From assembly GCF_009389715.1 (NCBI RefSeq), contig NC_052393.1, forward strand, positions 4,898,001-4,962,000: a DNA stretch of 64,000 nucleotides, read 5' to 3'. Under the pieces are notes generated by a model that made no database searches, was not told where the DNA came from, and saw only the letters and a program-made list of their open reading frames with translations. This document shows, piece by piece, positions 59,611-64,000 of this stretch. Origin of the DNA: Phoenix dactylifera. Taxonomy: Eukaryota > Streptophyta > Magnoliopsida > Arecales > Arecaceae. The translations under genes and the position numbers were made by a program. How positions within the stretch are numbered: position 1 is the stretch's first letter; each line of letters starts with the position of its first letter.

Positions 59611-62600
59611 TCACCTTGGAGGGCCTTCTGATACCTGATTACACAGAGCAGGATTGGAAGGGATGGATGGGAGGGTTCCATTGTCCTTGGGGGGCAGCGT
59701 TCCCCATTTTGATTCTGTATCTGATGGTTCCACCACATGGACTGCCCCATCACTCATTCCCAATGCTAATTGATTGGGGTCTGATGGATGGGCAGCAATA
59801 GCCAAAGGATAGACTGTTCCAGTGCTGCACAGTGATTAGGTCAAAAAGTTCAATATCCACCCCAAATTAGAGAACAAAGCATCTTTGTAGAAAGATAAGC
59901 AAAGTATACACTTGTGTTACATAAGAAGCATGCAGATTATCTCAAACTTAATAGTAAAAAAGTTTATGCACATGGACATAATTTGATAATTTTAAGATAG
60001 AGTTGAACTTCTGCTTCTATAGTTGGCAAATATCTATAAATAATTTTTCATCCACTGAAGGTGGCTAATTTGCTGTTCGTGCAACAAAGGAGATGCTGCT
60101 GATTCATGTTAGCACTGGAATACCTGGGAACTGAAGGGGATATATAGGCAGAAGGTGCAATACGACATCGAAGCCTCAGGCTGTCTGCATCAAAAACTCC
60201 AACTGCACCATCACAGAATCCAGCATATACCAACAGACCATCACAGGAGTATATTGCACATGAAATGGGGGCAGGAAGGGCATCTCTAGGAGACCACTGC
60301 ATTACAGGAGATGAGGTCAGTTGAAAATCAATAGCACCTGAAAATGAGTCAAACCTCCAAGCTGATTTTAAAAGTGCAAATAAAAATGAGGTTAACAAGA
60401 CTCTGCATCTCAAGGTCAGGCCTATGCCCTTCTTCCACTGATCAAACTACATTATCTCACTACAGAAGATCCAACTTTTACAACAAACCATGATCCATTT
60501 CACCATCACAGAAACTCTTCGGTTGCAATTAATGCTATAGAAAATGATACGGAATGGATATACAGCAAAAACTTAATCGAATGCATCATTCAGCATCACG
60601 AGTTATGGGACCTGTGAACTAATATCACATACGGTCATTAATCATAGCCTCATACAGTCATAAATCATAGCCAAAATATCCTTCAGGATAACTCCAAGTC
60701 ACAACTCCCAAAATATTTGCAACTGCAAGCCAAAAAGAAAAAATCCGGTTTACTAAGGACTGAAGCAATCATTGTTTTCCTGCCTAAAACCTTCTTCCTC
60801 TCACCTGCTCGGAAGATTTATACTGGAATGCTAGAGTAACAGTCCTATAAACGATAAGTGACACGACCATATTGTACTCAAATAAATCACAAAAATTTCA
60901 GGTCTTTTGTTGTTGATATCTACCAAGCTTCCTTGCCACAGGGTACAAACTAGTAACAGACATGATACTTTTAGTCCAAAAAAGCATTTCTGTAAGGATA
61001 CATCTTGGTGATTAAATTGCCGCAACTGAAGGAGTATGGATCTTTTTTCTTGTTTTCTTTTTCAACACGAAAAACTACAACTATGATAACTAGATGTAAG
61101 AACTAACCGAGCGAAGGCATTCAAGTTTGCTGTCATAGACAGAAAGTTGGCTTTCGTGCACAACTAAGAGATGTGCCTGATCATTGTGGAACTGAACCTT
61201 GGTTTCCCCAACTAATGGAGCTGCATGACTAGCTGGTGCTTGAATGAATCTTGATTTCTTCTTCTCCCATCCATCAATATTCCATACACAAAGCTGCAAT
61301 TTAATTTACATCAATGAGTTAAGAGTGAATAGGAAACAGAAAATGCAACAAAAATTACAAGCGGAAATGAAAGAAGGTGCTATGATTTCATATGTTGCAA
61401 CCTCTCTCTCACTCACAGGTTAGAGCCTTGGAGCAACTGTTTATTCTCTGAGAAGAGCAAATTTACCTTATTTCTAAACTAAAGTTTATCTATGCTTATA
61501 CACAAAGTGCCATTAGATTAATTATCCATATACCTGTGCATCTGCTCCTGAAGATACGAGAACATTTAATGACTGGGAAAATGCGAGGCCTGTAATTTTT
61601 TTCTGGTGACCCTTGAGTTTGGTTTTTACCTGCAAGCATAATGGAAATGAATACTGAAGCGCACAGCCTATAATTTCAGAAAAATGGCAAAATGAAAACT
61701 TAACAGTAAATGTTTTTCATTCAAACCAACCCTCAACAACATCTTGTCCCTAGTATGGAATATTCGCACCATGACAAACATATGATCTACTGCTGAAAGT
61801 TCTAAGAAATCTAAATATAGGGGATATTAATAGTTAAAAAACTTTTAGCCCATGCAACAAGGAGCAATAAGTTTTTTCTAGGCTTGGAAAGAGTAAAAGT
61901 AAAGGAGCGGTTTTTTTACTCTCTTATCTCAGTTGACAAATGATCCATGACCTCGAGGCCAATATCCTTTCAAAGGTCAGTAGTTAGTGCTTATAATGTA
62001 ACTTGAGGTTTCTCTTTGCATATCTCAACTGGCATGCACATTATAAAGGCAGTTATTCTAAAGATAAGATTGCAACAGCTAAGAGAATTATTAGTAAATG
62101 TGACAAGCTTGTAATTCTTCGCTTTTCTACAATGTGAAGACTCAGGTTTAGACTCCACCAAAGCATTCAACGGCACCTTGGTTTCTTCCTCTTCACAGTC
62201 ACGTGCATAGCATGTGCAAAAATCTAGCATTAAAATTCATAGAGCACTAACAAGACTTCATTTGTAAAAGTAGAGACAGCCGTTCCTGCCACCACGTGCA
62301 ACATTAACTTTTCAGAGGTTTTGTTGTAGTGTAAGCACCAGAATAATTTCGTATCAGGACACGTTTGCAATTTTCTACCAGAAAGCAAAAAGTCGGAAGA
62401 GCTCTGTCATCACCTCATCAATTCTGACATTATATATTTGGATGCTAGAATCTTCCATTCCTATGGCTATAATATTATTATCCTGAGGATGAAATGCCAG
62501 AAAAGTGGCTGCAGGAGGAGGTGACATGAAGGTCGTCATAACCTGTGAAACATTTATACAGTATTAACTCCAGATCATTAATAAAACCAGTTAAATGATG

Positions 62601-63064
62601 CTTTAAGAACATGCCACATAACATGAAGAAATGTCTTCCAGCACATGCACATGGAAGGTGGTCTATTAAGAAGTTTTGTACCTTAAATGTCATCATGTTG
62701 AACAAAGAAACCTTTCCACCAGATGCAGACATAACATATGAATCATTCTTTGACAAAGCAATACAAGCAGTTGATTCTTCCGCTGGGTTGCTATCATTTA
62801 TTTCATTGGTCATAAGAATTCCATTTGCTGGTTGCCACAGCTGAGGTGCAGCAGATGCAGTGGACTGGCAACATAACACAAGGGATTAAATTCAAATGAA
62901 GCAAATGTACAAAGAATTGATCCTATCTGGAATATTTATAGCAATATGCGAACCTTGCCACTTGGATTTCTTTCATTACGCTGCCATTTCCAAAGCTTAT
63001 GAATGGCACTGGAAGCAAGAGCCAACACAGCCATGCCAGAGTTTGTATACAGAAGACGCACAAC
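59611..63064 (-). CDS. TPR: TOPLESS-related transcriptional co-repressor, C-terminal WD40 part (5' end off window)
   Basis: Exons in transcription order: 63064-62954, 62864-62682, 62542-62414, 61629-61534, 61293-61108, 60296-60124 and 59824-59611. They are in frame with GT-AG introns and encode the last 363 aa. Seen: RLLYTNSGMAVLALASSAIHKLWKWQR, CIALSKNDSYVMSASGGKVSLFN, TFLAFHPQDNNIIAIGMEDSS, KLKGHQKKITGLAFSQSLNVL, GADAQLCVWN and ISCAIYSCDGLLVYAGFCDG (each only part of the block shown), ending QVSEGPPR. These are WD40 repeats specific to TPL/TPR proteins. The N-terminal LisH, CTLH and first WD40 repeats must lie beyond 64000. Known of the family: nuclear co-repressors recruited by EAR-motif factors, Aux/IAA and NINJA, with histone deacetylases. 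Which TPR member this is cannot be told from this half. Confidence 0.93.
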
Positions 63065-64000
63065 CTGCAATAAGTGCAACAACTAGAATCCTGAACCAGT
63101 GAAAGTAAGCACAATGCCCAATTATGCAGATAGGATTTGAAGGGGCTAACTGTGTTCATAAGGGTTTCAGCTCAAACTAGGTAATAAAACTTGGTATTCC
63201 AAAACAGTGTTGACAACAATTAGGTTTCCTTTTGGCAAAAGAATATCAATGGATGGTCTTTTATGATTCAGATGTGCACCACAAGATGGACCAGGGATTC
63301 AAGGTGTGAAACAGAAGCTCCGTCTCATTAATATAATTGATTAATGGAATACATTGGCTTGCAAAAAAGGGATTGCTAATATTGAAAAACTGAATGGAAT
63401 ATCAAAGGAGGCGCTGATAATTTAAAGGTGTCATAACAAAAGATGTCATGAAATCTGGGAGAAGAATTGCTACACATACAAGGGAAAAATGGCTTGTGAA
63501 ATACATATTGCAAAACTAAGAACAAGCTCTGTAGAAAATTAAATAACAAGCAATAATATAATTGAAAAAGAAAAGACAGACACATAGGAACATCCTAAGC
63601 AGTCACCACATATATTGCTGGAGTCATCATCATGGTTGCTATTCTAGATATCGAATAACAGGGCAGTCAGTCCCCCAAATTCTTTTACCTCCCTATCCTT
63701 CATTACTATTCTTCTCCCTTACCAATCCTCTTTCCTCCTTACTTTGCAATGTTTCGGCAAGTCAAAAAAGAAAATATTTCCCGATAGATATCTAGAAGGA
63801 TCACTTTGATCTCTCACCTGTAAGGAATTAGGGCCCACAACTTACTAAACAATAAACAAATAGTGGCTACTCAAGCGGGATACTAAATAATGGAAAAATT
63901 AAACAAATGGTCTGACCGTTAGTTCTTTCCTAAAAATCTACCCCTGCTACAAAAGTAAATGGTGGGTCCCAGGTTTCAAAAGATGCAAGTGAATCTAAAG
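63065..64000. other. Intron of the TOPLESS-related gene, running off the window
   Basis: The exon starting at 63064 has an AG acceptor and begins in phase 0, so the sequence to the right is intron. No upstream TPR exon was recognised up to 64000; the intron is therefore at least 936 bp. Confidence 0.6.

Noticed and set aside
60297..60337. Alternative upstream acceptor for the sixth visible exon of the TOPLESS-related gene
   Set aside because: It would add 41 nt and break the frame, while the acceptor at 60296 restores the conserved protein sequence.

Overview
The window is nuclear DNA from a flowering plant, most likely a monocot and possibly a palm. Genes are intron-rich with GT-AG splicing (plus one GC-AG intron), the flanks are AT-rich, and MITEs, TRIM-type miniature LTR elements and a tRNA-derived SINE are frequent. 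The palm assignment is an inference from overall impression; no organelle or species-specific marker was found.

Five protein-coding genes can be built exon by exon with consistent reading frames. (1) 214-11422, minus: a BCCIP homologue, 8 exons and 340 aa, whose last intron is about 9.5 kb and full of repeats. (2) 26424-28312, plus: a class II HD-Zip transcription factor, 4 exons and 236 aa. (3) 34635-37347, plus: a trichome birefringence-like (TBL/DUF231) wall-polysaccharide O-acetyltransferase, 5 exons and 473 aa. (4) 43855-49184, minus: phosphoacetylglucosamine mutase, 9 exons and 566 aa. (5) 59611-63064, minus: the C-terminal WD40 half of a TOPLESS-related co-repressor, whose 5' part lies beyond the right edge. 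The genes are unrelated in function and do not form a cluster. They are spaced by 5 to 15 kb of transposon-derived sequence.

Repeat landscape: a Tourist-like MITE (1701-2011); old and young tandem duplications inside the BCCIP intron (3012-3830 and 3841-5446); several TRIM/LTR-pair elements (18323-18888, 19834-20260, 22569-23161, 34006-34411); MITE-like inverted-repeat elements (15976-16334, 17719-18190, 38553-39032); and a 1.7-kb terminal-inverted-repeat element (40257-41970).

Two structures stand out. The first (29195-32431) is a 3.2-kb tandem array of a miniature LTR element: 12 LTR copies of 243 bp separated by a 46-bp internal segment holding little more than a primer-binding site and a purine tract. 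The whole array is flanked by one 5-bp target duplication. The second (51256-54783) is a 3.5-kb palindrome made of two tail-to-tail, decayed copies of the front part of a hAT-type (TTF zinc finger/DUF4371) transposase, with an 80-bp centre. No CRISPR, rRNA or canonical tRNA gene was seen.
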